Shown here: positions 23,709 to 32,766 of the stretch, piece by piece
How the letters are laid out: each line of letters opens with the position of its first letter
How positions within the stretch are numbered: position 1 is the stretch's first letter
Assembly (NCBI RefSeq): GCF_000761545.1
Contig: NZ_JPMY01000034.1
Span: forward strand, 27,545-91,544
Source: Pseudomonas sp. ML96
GTDB taxonomy: Bacteria > Pseudomonadota > Gammaproteobacteria > Pseudomonadales > Pseudomonadaceae
Length of the DNA stretch: 64,000 bases
Direction: 5' to 3'
The notes under the pieces: model-generated
Database searches by the model: none
Seen by the model: only the letters and a program-made list of their open reading frames with translations
What the model was told of the DNA's origin: nothing
Made by a program: the position numbers and the translations under genes

Positions 23709-25136
23709 ATGCTTGCACTGATAGCCCAGCACCCTCTAACCATCGGCACCGGCCTGCTGCTCGCCGACCTTGCGTGCTGGCGCCTGTTGCCCGCCGAGGC
23801 CAAGGTCTTGCGGGTGTTGCTGCGTCTTGGGATCTTCATTGCCTATAGCCTGGTGATCATCAGTGCCGGGATGAGTCCGCTGCAGCCACCGCCGTGGAGC
23901 GAACCTGCGCAGAACATGCTTGGCTGTGTGCTGGGGATCGCCTGGTGGTTGCTCTGCGCCCGCACCCTGACGGTGGTGCTCGGCGTGCTGCTGATTCCGC
24001 GCAGCGGCCACACGGGCCGCCTGTTGCAGGACGTACTGGGGGCGGTGATTTTCCTCGCGGCCATAGTCGCGGCGGCGGCGTACATCATGCAGCTGCCGGT
24101 CAAGGGCCTGCTGGCCACCTCCGGGGTGGTCGCCATCGTTATCGGTCTGGCCCTGCAGAACACCCTGGGCGACGTGTTTTCCGGCATCGTGCTGAACACC
24201 ACCAAGCCCTATCGCCTGGATGACTGGGTATCGATCGACGGCATTGAAGGCAAGGTGGTCGAGATCGACTGGCGCGCCACGCATCTGCGCACCAGCCAGG
24301 GCAGCACCGTGGTGATTCCCAACTCGGTGGCCGCCAAGACCAAGGTGCTCAACCTCAATCGCTCCACCGATATGCAGAGCCTCAAGCTGAGCATCAGCGT
24401 GCCGGCGCAGGTACGCCCACGCCTGGTGCTCGACGCTCTCAACCGCACCCTGCAAGGGGTGAGCTCGCTGCTGCAGACGCCCAAGCCGAAGGTGTCGGTA
24501 AAAAGCTCCGACCTGAATGCGGTGGAGTACGAGATGAGTGCATTCATTGCCGCCGGCAGCAGCTCGAACGAGGTGAGCAATCTGCTTTTCGATCTCGCCT
24601 ACCGGCACCTGCAAGCCGCTGGCATCCTGGGGGGCGCAGCGCTTCACGATGTTCAGCGCAGCCGCCAGCGTGCCCTGCTCGATGACGTGAAGATCTTCCG
24701 TACGCTGAATGACGAGGAGAAAGACCGGCTGGCCGAGCTGCTCGTGGCGCAGACCTTCAGCAGCGGCCAGGTGGTTCTTGAGGTCGGCGAAGTCAGCGAG
24801 CAGCTGCTGTTGATCGGTACCGGCGTGATATCGGCATCAGTGCCCAATGGCAGCGAAGTCGTCGAGGCCGGGCGCATGGGCCCTGGCGAGGTCATGGGGG
24901 AGCAGGGCGTCACTTTCGGCACACCGTCCGAGGCGCGCTTCACCGCGCTCAGTTCAGGGGTGCTCTACCGTCTCGACAAGGAGTCGCTGCAGGCCTGCCT
25001 GGAGCAACGCAGCGAAGTCGGCAGCGCGCTGGCCAAGCTGCAACGCTTCCGCCAGCAGGCCAGCGCCTCGCTGCTGGAGCAGAAGCCGGTGACGATCAAG
25101 AAGGGCAAATTCCTCGGCTGGCTGCAGCGCTCTTGA
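23709..25136 (+). CDS. MscS-type channel with C-terminal cyclic-nucleotide-binding domain
   Basis: About 475 aa. Four N-terminal membrane helices are followed by the MscS pore helix and vestibule (ATSGVVAIVIGLALQ, TLGDVFSGI, then DDWVSIDGIEGKV). From about residue 322 a cNMP-binding fold follows (KIFRTLNDEEKDRLAELL, ..., GPGEVMGEQG, ..., RFTALSSGVLYRL). The phosphate-binding cassette is GEVMGEQGVTFGTPSEAR, so nucleotide binding is plausible. Such bCNG proteins gate on cAMP and respond poorly to tension. Start at ATG 23709; an in-frame start at 23658 would add 17 residues. Confidence 0.87.
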   Translation: MLALIAQHPLTIGTGLLLADLACWRLLPAEAKVLRVLLRLGIFIAYSLVIISAGMSPLQPPPWSEPAQNMLGCVLGIAWWLLCARTLTVVLGVLLIPRSGHTGRLLQDVLGAVIFLAAIVAAAAYIMQLPVKGLLATSGVVAIVIGLALQNTLGDVFSGIVLNTTKPYRLDDWVSIDGIEGKVVEIDWRATHLRTSQGSTVVIPNSVAAKTKVLNLNRSTDMQSLKLSISVPAQVRPRLVLDALNRTLQGVSSLLQTPKPKVSVKSSDLNAVEYEMSAFIAAGSSSNEVSNLLFDLAYRHLQAAGILGGAALHDVQRSRQRALLDDVKIFRTLNDEEKDRLAELLVAQTFSSGQVVLEVGEVSEQLLLIGTGVISASVPNGSEVVEAGRMGPGEVMGEQGVTFGTPSEARFTALSSGVLYRLDKESLQACLEQRSEVGSALAKLQRFRQQASASLLEQKPVTIKKGKFLGWLQRS

Positions 25137-25402
25137 GTTGATTTGCGGCATACCGCTCAGCGGGCTCTCAGGCGTTTTGCGGTCCAGGCATCTTTTCCTT
25201 GAAACCGGCAGGGTTTCAGCGGTCTACAGGTAATTCCGGATTGGCTGCTCGGTTTTCACACCTGGCTTCCGTATCGCGTTTCGTTCATGTGGGCTCGCCA
25301 ACGATGGGCGTGTCTCAGGAAAACCAGGCGGACAGTAGGAGCTTTGAGCAAATCAGGTGACAATGCTCGGCATCGCGGAAGCAGTAGCGCGCATTTATTA
25401 AG

Positions 25403-26821
25403 ATGCTGGCTCGGTCAGTGGAGGGCATGGATTTGTATCAATTAGCGCGCCTTAAAAGCGGCATCAAAGGGCTGGATACGCTATTGAAGGGCGGCTTTGT
25501 TGCCGGCGCCTCCTACATCATTCAAGGTCGGCCAGGGTCTGGGAAAACCATCCTTGCCAACCAGCTCGGCTTCAACCATGTCGGCAATGGCGGGCGTGTA
25601 CTTTTCGCCACCCTGCTGGCTGAACCCCATGACCGGCTGTTCCAGTTTCTTTCGACGCTGAGCTTCTTCGACAAGGAGCAGATCGGCGAAAAGATCCAGT
25701 TCGTCAGTGCGTTCGACACCCTGGAAAATGACGGGCTAGACGAAGTTGTGAAGCTGCTGCGCCGCGAGATCAGCCGGCAGAAAGCGACGGTCATGATTCT
25801 GGACGGCCTGCTCAATGCGCGCTCCAAGGCCGAGTCGCCGATCGACACGAAAAAATTCATTTCCGAACTGCAAGGCCACGCCGCTTTTGCCGGTTGCACG
25901 GTGCTGTTCCTGACCAGCTCGCAGCTCGAGGATGGAAGCCCGGAACACACCATGGTCGATGGTGTGATCGAGATGGGCGAAGAGGCCATCGGCCCGCAAA
26001 CCGTACGCCGGATCAAACTGCGTAAGACCCGGGGCAGCGGGGCGATTTCGGGTGTGCACGAGTTCGAAATCAACGAAAACGGGATTGTGGTCTATCCGCG
26101 CCTAGAGAGCCTGTTAAGCCCTCTCTCCAGTGATGACCAGGAACAGCTCACTCGCCTGAGCAGTGGCATACCGACGCTGGATGCAGTTATTGGCGGCGGT
26201 CTGGCGCGTACCTCGACGACCTTGATCGCCGGCCCCTCCGGTGCTGGCAAAACATCTATCGGCATCCAGTTCATCGGCGAATGCACTCCAGAAGAGCCCG
26301 GCCTGTTCTTCGGCTTCTACGAAGCACCACAGCGCTTGCGCATGAAAGCGGCGGCGTTGGGCTTCGATTTCCGAGCCATGGAGAACGATGGTGCACTGAC
26401 TATCGCCTGGCACTCTCCAACCGAGGGGCTGATTGATCGGTTGGGGTATGAGCTGCTGGAGATCGTCGAGCGCAAAAGCATTAAGCGCGTCTTCCTGGAC
26501 AGCCTGGGCGGCATGGCTCGCGTGGCGGCGGACAAGACCCGGGTGCTGGATATTTTCTCTGCGCTGATGGGAGAGCTGCGCGCACAGGGCGTGACCGTGG
26601 TGGCGACGTGGGAAATCCAGAGCCTGATCAGCCATCAAGTTGATGCCCCCGTGCCAGATATTTCCAGCATTGCGGATAACCTGTTGCTCATGCGGTTCGG
26701 CGACGCAGGAGCTGAACTTCAACGACGGCTTTCAATCCTTAAAGTCAGGGACAGCGCTTATGACCCCTCTTTGCTCGAGGTGGTCATGGGCGGCCCTGGA
26801 ATCTCCGTGAAGAAGGTCTAA
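25403..26821 (+). CDS. KaiC-like double RecA-fold ATPase
   Basis: 472 aa with two KaiC domains. The first P-loop is GRPGSGKT (42-49) and the second GPSGAGKT (about 277-284); each is followed by an acidic catalytic site (LLAEPHD and GFYEAPQ). In the second domain PDISSIADN places Ser421-Ser422 where cyanobacterial KaiC carries its autophosphorylated Ser/Thr pair. No kaiA or kaiB is nearby, so a clock is not implied; orphan KaiC proteins are linked to stress responses. A stronger ribosome site (GGAG) precedes an in-frame ATG at 25427, so the start is uncertain by eight residues. A receiver-only protein follows 82 bases downstream. Confidence 0.87.
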   Translation: MLARSVEGMDLYQLARLKSGIKGLDTLLKGGFVAGASYIIQGRPGSGKTILANQLGFNHVGNGGRVLFATLLAEPHDRLFQFLSTLSFFDKEQIGEKIQFVSAFDTLENDGLDEVVKLLRREISRQKATVMILDGLLNARSKAESPIDTKKFISELQGHAAFAGCTVLFLTSSQLEDGSPEHTMVDGVIEMGEEAIGPQTVRRIKLRKTRGSGAISGVHEFEINENGIVVYPRLESLLSPLSSDDQEQLTRLSSGIPTLDAVIGGGLARTSTTLIAGPSGAGKTSIGIQFIGECTPEEPGLFFGFYEAPQRLRMKAAALGFDFRAMENDGALTIAWHSPTEGLIDRLGYELLEIVERKSIKRVFLDSLGGMARVAADKTRVLDIFSALMGELRAQGVTVVATWEIQSLISHQVDAPVPDISSIADNLLLMRFGDAGAELQRRLSILKVRDSAYDPSLLEVVMGGPGISVKKV

Positions 26822-26903
26822 CGATGTTCTGGGCGCAGCATTCGAAGCCAGAGTCTATGCAGCAGGTAACTGTCGCTAGAGCAGTCCGTGACGTGGATCG
26901 CTT

Positions 26904-27269
26904 ATGACGACGGTGCTGATACTCGATGACGAGTACCTGATCGCCAATATTCTGAGCTTCGCCCTGGAAGATGAAGGCCTTCTCACCGTTACCGCGGGTA
27001 GCGGCAAGCGGGCTTTGGAGATTCTGGACAGAGAGCATCCGGACCTGATCATCACCGACTTCATGATGCCGGGCATGACGGGGATAGAGTTCGCGGAGGC
27101 GGTGAGAGCGCATCCCGATCACAAGAACACCCCCATGATTCTGATGAGCGGCGCGCAAGCACATCTGGGTGCAACTCGTCCCGACTTGTTCGCCGAAGTG
27201 CTCGATAAGCCATTTCGTATCGAGACCGTGATCGAGAAAGTCAAAGCACTGCTCAAGCTCGAAAACTAA
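26904..27269 (+). CDS. single-domain response regulator
   Basis: 121 aa, receiver only. The acidic pair is DDE (8-10), phosphoacceptor Asp in IITDFMMPG (about 53), then MSG and LDKPF lysine. No output domain is present, so it acts by protein contact or as a phosphate relay. Adjacency to the KaiC-like gene suggests a shared signalling pathway; the kinase is not in the immediate neighbourhood. Confidence 0.9.
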   Translation: MTTVLILDDEYLIANILSFALEDEGLLTVTAGSGKRALEILDREHPDLIITDFMMPGMTGIEFAEAVRAHPDHKNTPMILMSGAQAHLGATRPDLFAEVLDKPFRIETVIEKVKALLKLEN

Positions 27270-27439
27270 CGGCGACGGCGCTGTACAGTTTGAGTGACTG
27301 AGCCCAGTGGCTCTTGCTCCTCTCGTAATCTCCACTGCATCGCCTACTTCGAGGAACAGCGTTCTTCCAGGTTGAGGCTGCGGCACAGAACAGCCCCTAC
27401 CTGAAGGGGAAACTGGGCGGTAAGCGTTGGGTAGCCCTG

Positions 27440-28654
27440 CTAAGCGCAAGAGACCTCAGTATCACCGATGCCCAGTACCACCCGATTGCGGCCTGCTTGC
27501 TTGGCTTGATAAAGCAGCGCGTCAGCACGCTGATAAATGCTTTCGCTGGTGTCGGTCGGCGTGCTTATCGTGGCGCCCACGCTGAGGGTCAGATGGGTTG
27601 CTACGGGGGATGCAGCATGCTCGATGTTGAGTGCGACAACAGCGGCCAACAAGGCCTCGGTTTGTTCGGCGACATAGCTCGGGGTAGCCGAGTAGAGCAG
27701 AAGGGCAAACTCTTCCCCTCCCAAGCGCACCGCCATGTCCAATGGTCTGCGCTGAAAGCTCGATAGCACCTGACCTACTGCTTGCAAGGCCGCGTCGCCA
27801 GCCTGGTGGCCATAGCGGTCGTTATAAAGCTTGAAGTAATCGATATCGAGGATCACCAGAGTCAGCGTGGTGCCGTCACGCTGGGCCTGGTGCAGCAGCA
27901 TATCCAGGTGGTTGTCGAAGCTGCGGCGGTTGTGCAGTTGGGTGAGCGGGTCGTGATTGGCCTGCCAGCGCAGCAGTTGCTGCAGCAGGAACTGCTCACG
28001 CTGTGCGTGCTCGCGGATATACCCGCCAACGGCTCCGACCACGGTCGCGAGAACCTGCATCCTGCTCAGCGCCAATTGGGCGTCCAGCTCCTCGCCTTGT
28101 AGCAACAGCCATCCGCTAATGGCGGTAAGCAGGCAGATACTCAGCGCGAGCAAAATGCTGCGGTAAAAGGACATGCCCAGCGGAAAGAACACAGCGATCA
28201 CGATAAGCAGCAGAACCCCATCGGCCTTCGGCTGATGCTCGAGTCGATACCAGGCCATGATCAGCGCACTGACTCCGCCAATCACGAGCATCACCAGTGG
28301 CAGCAGCGTTCGGGTGTACTTGACCGAGTGTTTGACAAATAGCAGGACGGCGACCAATGCCAGGCCCAGCAGCAGGGCAAAGCGGGCGAGCAGAATCATC
28401 TGCACTCTGCCGGAGTGATCCGCAGGATTTTGCAGGATGTGAAACTGATTGGAGTCCACGAAGGTAAACATCGCCCAGATGGCCAGCGCCAACAGAATCG
28501 TCAGGCGCTGGTAGGGCGGCTGCGACTCGCGCACATGCTCGCGGTATTGCTTTTCCAGTGGTCGCGCAAAGAGCAACCAGGGAAAGCCATCGTTCAGAGC
28601 TTTGGCGTGAGCGCAGGATTGGGAATCAGGAGGTAATTCTTCATATCTCCCCAT
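27440..28654 (-). CDS. membrane-bound diguanylate cyclase
   Basis: 404 aa. Six or so membrane segments fill residues 45-215, and a GGDEF domain follows (about 240-400) with intact GGEEF near 312-316, so it should make c-di-GMP from two GTP. An inhibitory RxxD site (RPLD) lies five residues before GGEEF, indicating product inhibition. I start at the ATG at 28654 (MGRYEE) because of GGAAGGGAG upstream. It is convergent with the KaiC/receiver pair. The sensory input is probably through the membrane domain. Confidence 0.92.
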   Translation of the reverse strand: MGRYEELPPDSQSCAHAKALNDGFPWLLFARPLEKQYREHVRESQPPYQRLTILLALAIWAMFTFVDSNQFHILQNPADHSGRVQMILLARFALLLGLALVAVLLFVKHSVKYTRTLLPLVMLVIGGVSALIMAWYRLEHQPKADGVLLLIVIAVFFPLGMSFYRSILLALSICLLTAISGWLLLQGEELDAQLALSRMQVLATVVGAVGGYIREHAQREQFLLQQLLRWQANHDPLTQLHNRRSFDNHLDMLLHQAQRDGTTLTLVILDIDYFKLYNDRYGHQAGDAALQAVGQVLSSFQRRPLDMAVRLGGEEFALLLYSATPSYVAEQTEALLAAVVALNIEHAASPVATHLTLSVGATISTPTDTSESIYQRADALLYQAKQAGRNRVVLGIGDTEVSCA

Positions 28655-28882
28655 GAACTTCTCCCTTCCTTGAAATAGGCACGGGAAATCTAGCATGCAG
28701 CGGCCAGCACTTTACAAAGTCGCATCCCTGTCCGCATTTGCACCAAGCCGCCGTGTGCCCCCAACTCGACGCAATAGGTCATCTGATTGGCGCGGTCGGG
28801 CATGCCGTCATGGCGCCTCGTGTGCACACTCCAAGAGCAGATTCTGACCTAGGCTCATTCGTCGATCACTCAGGAGATCCCC

Positions 28883-30055
28883 ATGTCCAGAGGCGCACCT
28901 ATTCCCCGCAGCAAAGACAACGACTACTCCAACGAGCAGGCCCGTATACGCCGCGACTTCATCAAGGAGCAAACGGGCGCGTCGTTGGACACCATCGGTA
29001 AATACGCCATCGACCCCGAAGTAACCCGCGGCAACATCGAAAATTTCATCGGCGTGGTGCAGATGCCTCTGGGGCTGGCTGGCCCGCTGCGCATCGAAGG
29101 TGAGCACGCACAGGGCGACTTTTATGTGCCGATGGCCACTACCGAAGGTACCTTGCTGGCCAGCTACAGCCGAGGCATGCGCGCCATCAGCGCCTCTGGT
29201 GGCGTGAAGACCACCGTGGTCAAGCACTCCATGCAGCGTGCCCCGGTGTTCATGTTCGAGAACGCGTTGCAGGCTCGTGAGTTCGGCGCTTGGCTGATCA
29301 GCGAGTTCGAGACGATCAAGGCAGTCAGCGAAACCACCACTCGCAGCGGTAAGCTGTTCGAGATCGAGCAGTACCCAGTGGCCAACATGCTCTACACCCG
29401 CTTCTGCTTCACCACGGGTGATGCAGCCGGCCAGAACATGACGAGCAAGGCGACCTACGCCGCCTGTGAATGGATCAAGGCCAACCATCCCTTGCAGCCG
29501 CGCTACATCCTTTCCGGTGCCATCGACACCGACAAGAAGCACTCGGCCATGAACATGATCCAGACGCGGGGCAAACGCGTCATCGCCGAGTTCACCCTCA
29601 AGCGCGAAGTCGCTCATGACCTGCTGCGCGTCGATCCCGCCAACCTCTATCGCTACCGGCAGATCGCGGCTGTGGGCGCGTTCCAGGCCGGCTCTGCATA
29701 CAGCGGCGCACACTCGGCCAACGGGCTGGCTGCCGTGTACATCGCCACCGGCCAGGACGCCGCGAACGTCGCCGAATCCCATGGCGGCATCACCTATGGG
29801 CAACTCCTCGACAACGGCGACTACTACTGGTCAGTGACCCTGCCTGCGGTGATCTGCGCGACCCACGGCGGCGGCACGAGCCTGCCCACCCAGCGCGAAT
29901 GCCTGGAGCTCTTGGGATGCTACGGTGCCGGCAAGGCGGACAAGCTGGCTGAGATCATCGCGGCGGTGGTGCTGGCCGGCGACGTGTCCCTGACCTCGGC
30001 GATTCTGGCGGGGGATTGGGTCAGCAGCCATGAGGCGCTCGGGCGGAATCGATAA
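28883..30055 (+). CDS. hydroxymethylglutaryl-CoA reductase, class I type
   Basis: 390 aa. The four catalytic residues of the family are present: Glu88 (MATTEG), Lys218 (TDKK), Asp292 (GQDAA) and His383 (SSHEALGRN). ENFIGVVQMPLGLAGPL and GGGTSLPTQ support class I (eukaryote/archaea-like), not the class II enzyme of P. mevalonii. The reaction is HMG-CoA plus 2 NADPH to mevalonate, or the reverse in mevalonate users. No other mevalonate-pathway gene is in the window. Its role here is unknown: degradation of mevalonate, or a lipid/secondary product. A GGAG site (aggagatcccc) precedes the ATG. Confidence 0.9.
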   Translation: MSRGAPIPRSKDNDYSNEQARIRRDFIKEQTGASLDTIGKYAIDPEVTRGNIENFIGVVQMPLGLAGPLRIEGEHAQGDFYVPMATTEGTLLASYSRGMRAISASGGVKTTVVKHSMQRAPVFMFENALQAREFGAWLISEFETIKAVSETTTRSGKLFEIEQYPVANMLYTRFCFTTGDAAGQNMTSKATYAACEWIKANHPLQPRYILSGAIDTDKKHSAMNMIQTRGKRVIAEFTLKREVAHDLLRVDPANLYRYRQIAAVGAFQAGSAYSGAHSANGLAAVYIATGQDAANVAESHGGITYGQLLDNGDYYWSVTLPAVICATHGGGTSLPTQRECLELLGCYGAGKADKLAEIIAAVVLAGDVSLTSAILAGDWVSSHEALGRNR

Positions 30056-30288
30056 GGCCTAGGTGGCTCATTCATCATTGGCGAAGCCGGCCTCATCCAG
30101 CCAGCTTGCCAATGACTACCCGGCAGTGCGGCTGAACCATTAGTCTGAGCGGCAGCTAATGGCCGCAAGCGGCCCTTTGCGAAAGCCCTCTCTACCCACA
30201 GGTCTCAGTAGCCTGCCGCAATCAGCTTGAATCATCGCCCTCGCTCTCTAGTCGACAGCAATACATCGACCCAGAGGGGAGCAGCCAG

Positions 30289-30741
30289 ATGAACAAGCAG
30301 CCAAGCAAAGTACATGAGATCGACGATACCGAAGACCGCATGGGTTCCATTCGCGAGCTGGACTTCGATGAGCGCAACGATGAGCGCCAGGGGCGTGTGG
30401 GTGATCAGCGCAGTGCGGCGGAGGTGAGCAAGGAGTTTCCCCCTGAGCGTGAAGCCCAGGCCGGCATGAGCGGTGGGGAGACCCTGAGCCACAGTGCCCA
30501 CGAAGATGGGGTCAATCAGGACGACCTCAGCCCCGACACCCTGATTGACGAATCGGGTGCTCGATCGCCGGATGAGCTGGGTGATGATCACCCGAGCGAC
30601 GAGGAGCTACGGGTTGTCGATGAGTCGCAGATCGGTGGCGGCATCGGCCTGGACGAGGCTGAGCTGGGCCGTTCGGCACCGCTCGATGGCAAGCCCTGGA
30701 CGGACGAGGTGGTGGGCGAGACCCGCGGCAAGAAAAAGTGA
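30289..30741 (+). CDS. acidic, probably disordered protein of unknown function
   Basis: 150 aa, very rich in Asp, Glu, Ser and Gly with few hydrophobic residues and no cysteine, so likely unstructured. It has no signal peptide or recognised domain. AGGGGAG precedes the ATG. It stands at the edge of the stress island; such hydrophilic proteins are often induced by osmotic or desiccation stress, which is only a context argument. Confidence 0.7.
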   Translation: MNKQPSKVHEIDDTEDRMGSIRELDFDERNDERQGRVGDQRSAAEVSKEFPPEREAQAGMSGGETLSHSAHEDGVNQDDLSPDTLIDESGARSPDELGDDHPSDEELRVVDESQIGGGIGLDEAELGRSAPLDGKPWTDEVVGETRGKKK

Positions 30742-30760
30742 TGCAGCGTGGTCTGTCCGC

Positions 30761-31531
30761 TCAGGAGTAGGCCGCCAGGTGGTGCGGGTAGTTGCCGATG
30801 CGGGCGCCCATCACCATCTCGCCGATCCAGCCGGTGAGCAACGAGGTGTAGGCGCGCTGGGCGCTGTCCTCGGTCAGGGCGTGATCGGCGCCATCGACCA
30901 TGCGATGGGTCATCGAATGTGCCCTGACAAAGGCCGAGCGGTAACTCATCAAGGTGGTGTGCGGCACGAAGTCGTCATGCTCGGACTCCACCAGCAGCAC
31001 ATCGCCGGCGAACTCGGAGCAGGCCGACAGGGCGCGGTTGCCGGCCGGCTGCAGGAAGGTGTTGCGGTATTCCACCAGGCGCTGGCGATTCAGCTCGTGC
31101 TTGGGCACGTCCCAGTCCTCGTCCAGATACAGTGCCGGTACCCGCAGGGCAAGCCAGCGCACCGGGCGCCGAGTGGTGAGGATTGAGGCGAGATAACCGC
31201 CGTAGCTGGTGCCGATCACCGCGATGGCTTTGGGGTCGGTGGCGGGGTGGGCGGCCAGGCGGTCATAGGCCGCGACGATATCCGCCAGGTTCTGTTCGCG
31301 GGTCACGCTGGGCTGGCGTTCGCGGGTCAGCTCGTGGCCGCGCAGGTCGAAGGTCAGGCACACGCAGCCGAGGCCGGCGATGCCCTTGGCGCGGGCCAGG
31401 TCGCGCTGCTGGCTGCCGCCCCAGCCATGCACGAAGAGGATGCCGGGAACCTTGCGCTGCGGCGACACCATGGTGCCGGCGATGATGTCCTCGCCCACCT
31501 GGATGTCCACCTGTTCGCTATGAGATGTCAT
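30761..31531 (-). CDS. alpha/beta hydrolase (dienelactone hydrolase-like)
   Basis: 256 aa. The oxyanion-hole HGWGG (about 35-39), nucleophile elbow GTSYGG (Ser near 108), acid ESEHDDF and catalytic His in DGADHAL form a full triad. There is no signal peptide. The 5' end overlaps the DUF3182 gene by 14 bases, so the two are expressed together. Substrate unknown; probably a small ester or peptide. Confidence 0.88.
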   Translation of the reverse strand: MTSHSEQVDIQVGEDIIAGTMVSPQRKVPGILFVHGWGGSQQRDLARAKGIAGLGCVCLTFDLRGHELTRERQPSVTREQNLADIVAAYDRLAAHPATDPKAIAVIGTSYGGYLASILTTRRPVRWLALRVPALYLDEDWDVPKHELNRQRLVEYRNTFLQPAGNRALSACSEFAGDVLLVESEHDDFVPHTTLMSYRSAFVRAHSMTHRMVDGADHALTEDSAQRAYTSLLTGWIGEMVMGARIGNYPHHLAAYS

Positions 31532-32639
31532 GCGTTTCCACCCTCACATATTTCCCCAGCAGCCCAACCTCCGGCTCGGAGCCCTTGTACAGCTGCACGG
31601 CATCGTCTGGCGGCAGGCTTTCGCCGTAGCACTCGTAGGTCGATGCACGGACGCTGGAAAGTTGCGGGTCGGCGCTGAAGGCCTCGATGGCCAGGATTTC
31701 CGCAGCGCTGGCGCCGCCGACGCGCCACGACTGCTCCAGCACGCCGCAGCGCTGTTGGCCCTGGTTGTCGATGCCCTGGGCGACGTCGTAGTTGCGCCGT
31801 GAGGCCTGCAGGCCGAAGGCCTGTAGCGCCGCTTGTTCATAGCGTTGCGCGCGGGAGACCGCCAGGCGGATAGGCTCCGGCATGTCCAGGCGCATCAGCT
31901 CGGCATAGTCGCCGCGCACCAGGGTCAAGTCGGAGCCGCCATAGACCTCCTGGCCGGCGTTGTCGCACGTCAGGCGCTGGCTGCCGTAGTAGCTGAGCAG
32001 AAGCCCGCCGACATGGGCCTGGCCGACGCTGTAGGTCACCACCTCGCTCAGGTTTTCTTCCAGCACCAGGCCCCAGGTCGCGACCTCGCTGGCGTCCTGC
32101 TCGGTGAGGGCGGCTGCGAGCTCTTCGTGACTGCGGATCACCTGCTGGCCACGCCCGGCCTTGCCGCGTACGGGCTTGAGGCGCAGCGTGCCTTGCTCCA
32201 GCAAGCGTTCGCCGGCCCGCCGTGCATCCTGCAGGTCGAAGGCGGTGTAGCCACCGAGAATCGCTTCGGCCACCTGCGTGGCGAACTCCTGTGACCAGCC
32301 CGCGGGCATGTGCCGGCTGCCTTCGCATAGCGGATGGCTGATGGCCTTGGTGGCCATGAATGGCTGCTCCACGGCGCCACCGAAGAAGTCTTCTTGACCT
32401 TTGATGCCCAGCTCCATGCGGCGCTGCGTGCCGATCAGCGTCTCGCTCGGCAGCCAGTAATAGCGACCGCCGACATGCCGCTGCGGATCATGCTCGCCGA
32501 GAAATTCGATGCCGAGCAGGCGGGCTATCTTCTCGCCGAGCACACGATGCACGGCCAGTTCGTGATTGCTGATGCCAGCCTCGGGCAGCAGCAGGACGCC
32601 ATCGTGGGCCTTCATCGCTATATCCGGCTCCCATTTCAT
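31518..32639 (-). CDS. DUF3182 family protein
   Basis: 373 aa. It matches the DUF3182 pattern (ISNHELAVHRVLGEKIARLLG, later LKPVRGKAGRGQQVI and LVLEENLSEVVTYSVGQ), which has the look of an ATP-grasp-type ligase, with a Lys/Gly-rich loop and later acidic residues. The family is found in stress-gene islands of pseudomonads and its biochemical role is not known to me. It is coupled to the alpha/beta hydrolase downstream. The start may be eight codons further in, at an ATG behind GGGAG. Confidence 0.7.
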   Translation of the reverse strand: MKWEPDIAMKAHDGVLLLPEAGISNHELAVHRVLGEKIARLLGIEFLGEHDPQRHVGGRYYWLPSETLIGTQRRMELGIKGQEDFFGGAVEQPFMATKAISHPLCEGSRHMPAGWSQEFATQVAEAILGGYTAFDLQDARRAGERLLEQGTLRLKPVRGKAGRGQQVIRSHEELAAALTEQDASEVATWGLVLEENLSEVVTYSVGQAHVGGLLLSYYGSQRLTCDNAGQEVYGGSDLTLVRGDYAELMRLDMPEPIRLAVSRAQRYEQAALQAFGLQASRRNYDVAQGIDNQGQQRCGVLEQSWRVGGASAAEILAIEAFSADPQLSSVRASTYECYGESLPPDDAVQLYKGSEPEVGLLGKYVRVETHDIS

Positions 32640-32766
32640 ATGCGGAATCTGCAGTTGTGAGAGCTTCTGCCGCCGCTGGGTTCAGACTTTCGCGAGCTGC
32701 TTACCCAAGTGGCCGCTGCAACAGGCAGCCGCTGCCCTGTTGCGCATCAACTGGCGACTCGCTGCT

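Noticed and set aside
25137..25402. Hairpin TGAAACC/GGTTTCA in the gap before the KaiC-like gene
   Set aside because: Only 7 bp and not followed by T residues; no small RNA or terminator claim can be supported.
25403..26821. A circadian clock system
   Set aside because: kaiA and kaiB are absent from the window; a single KaiC-like gene is not sufficient evidence.
28883..30055. Class II HMG-CoA reductase for mevalonate catabolism
   Set aside because: The ENFIG...LAGPL, MATTEG and C-terminal SSHEALGRN wording is class I; no mevalonate-use genes are adjacent.
30076..30114. Terminator behind the HMG-CoA reductase gene
   Set aside because: A CATTGGC/GCCAATG stem exists, but it has a 25-base loop region and no T tract, so termination is not supported.
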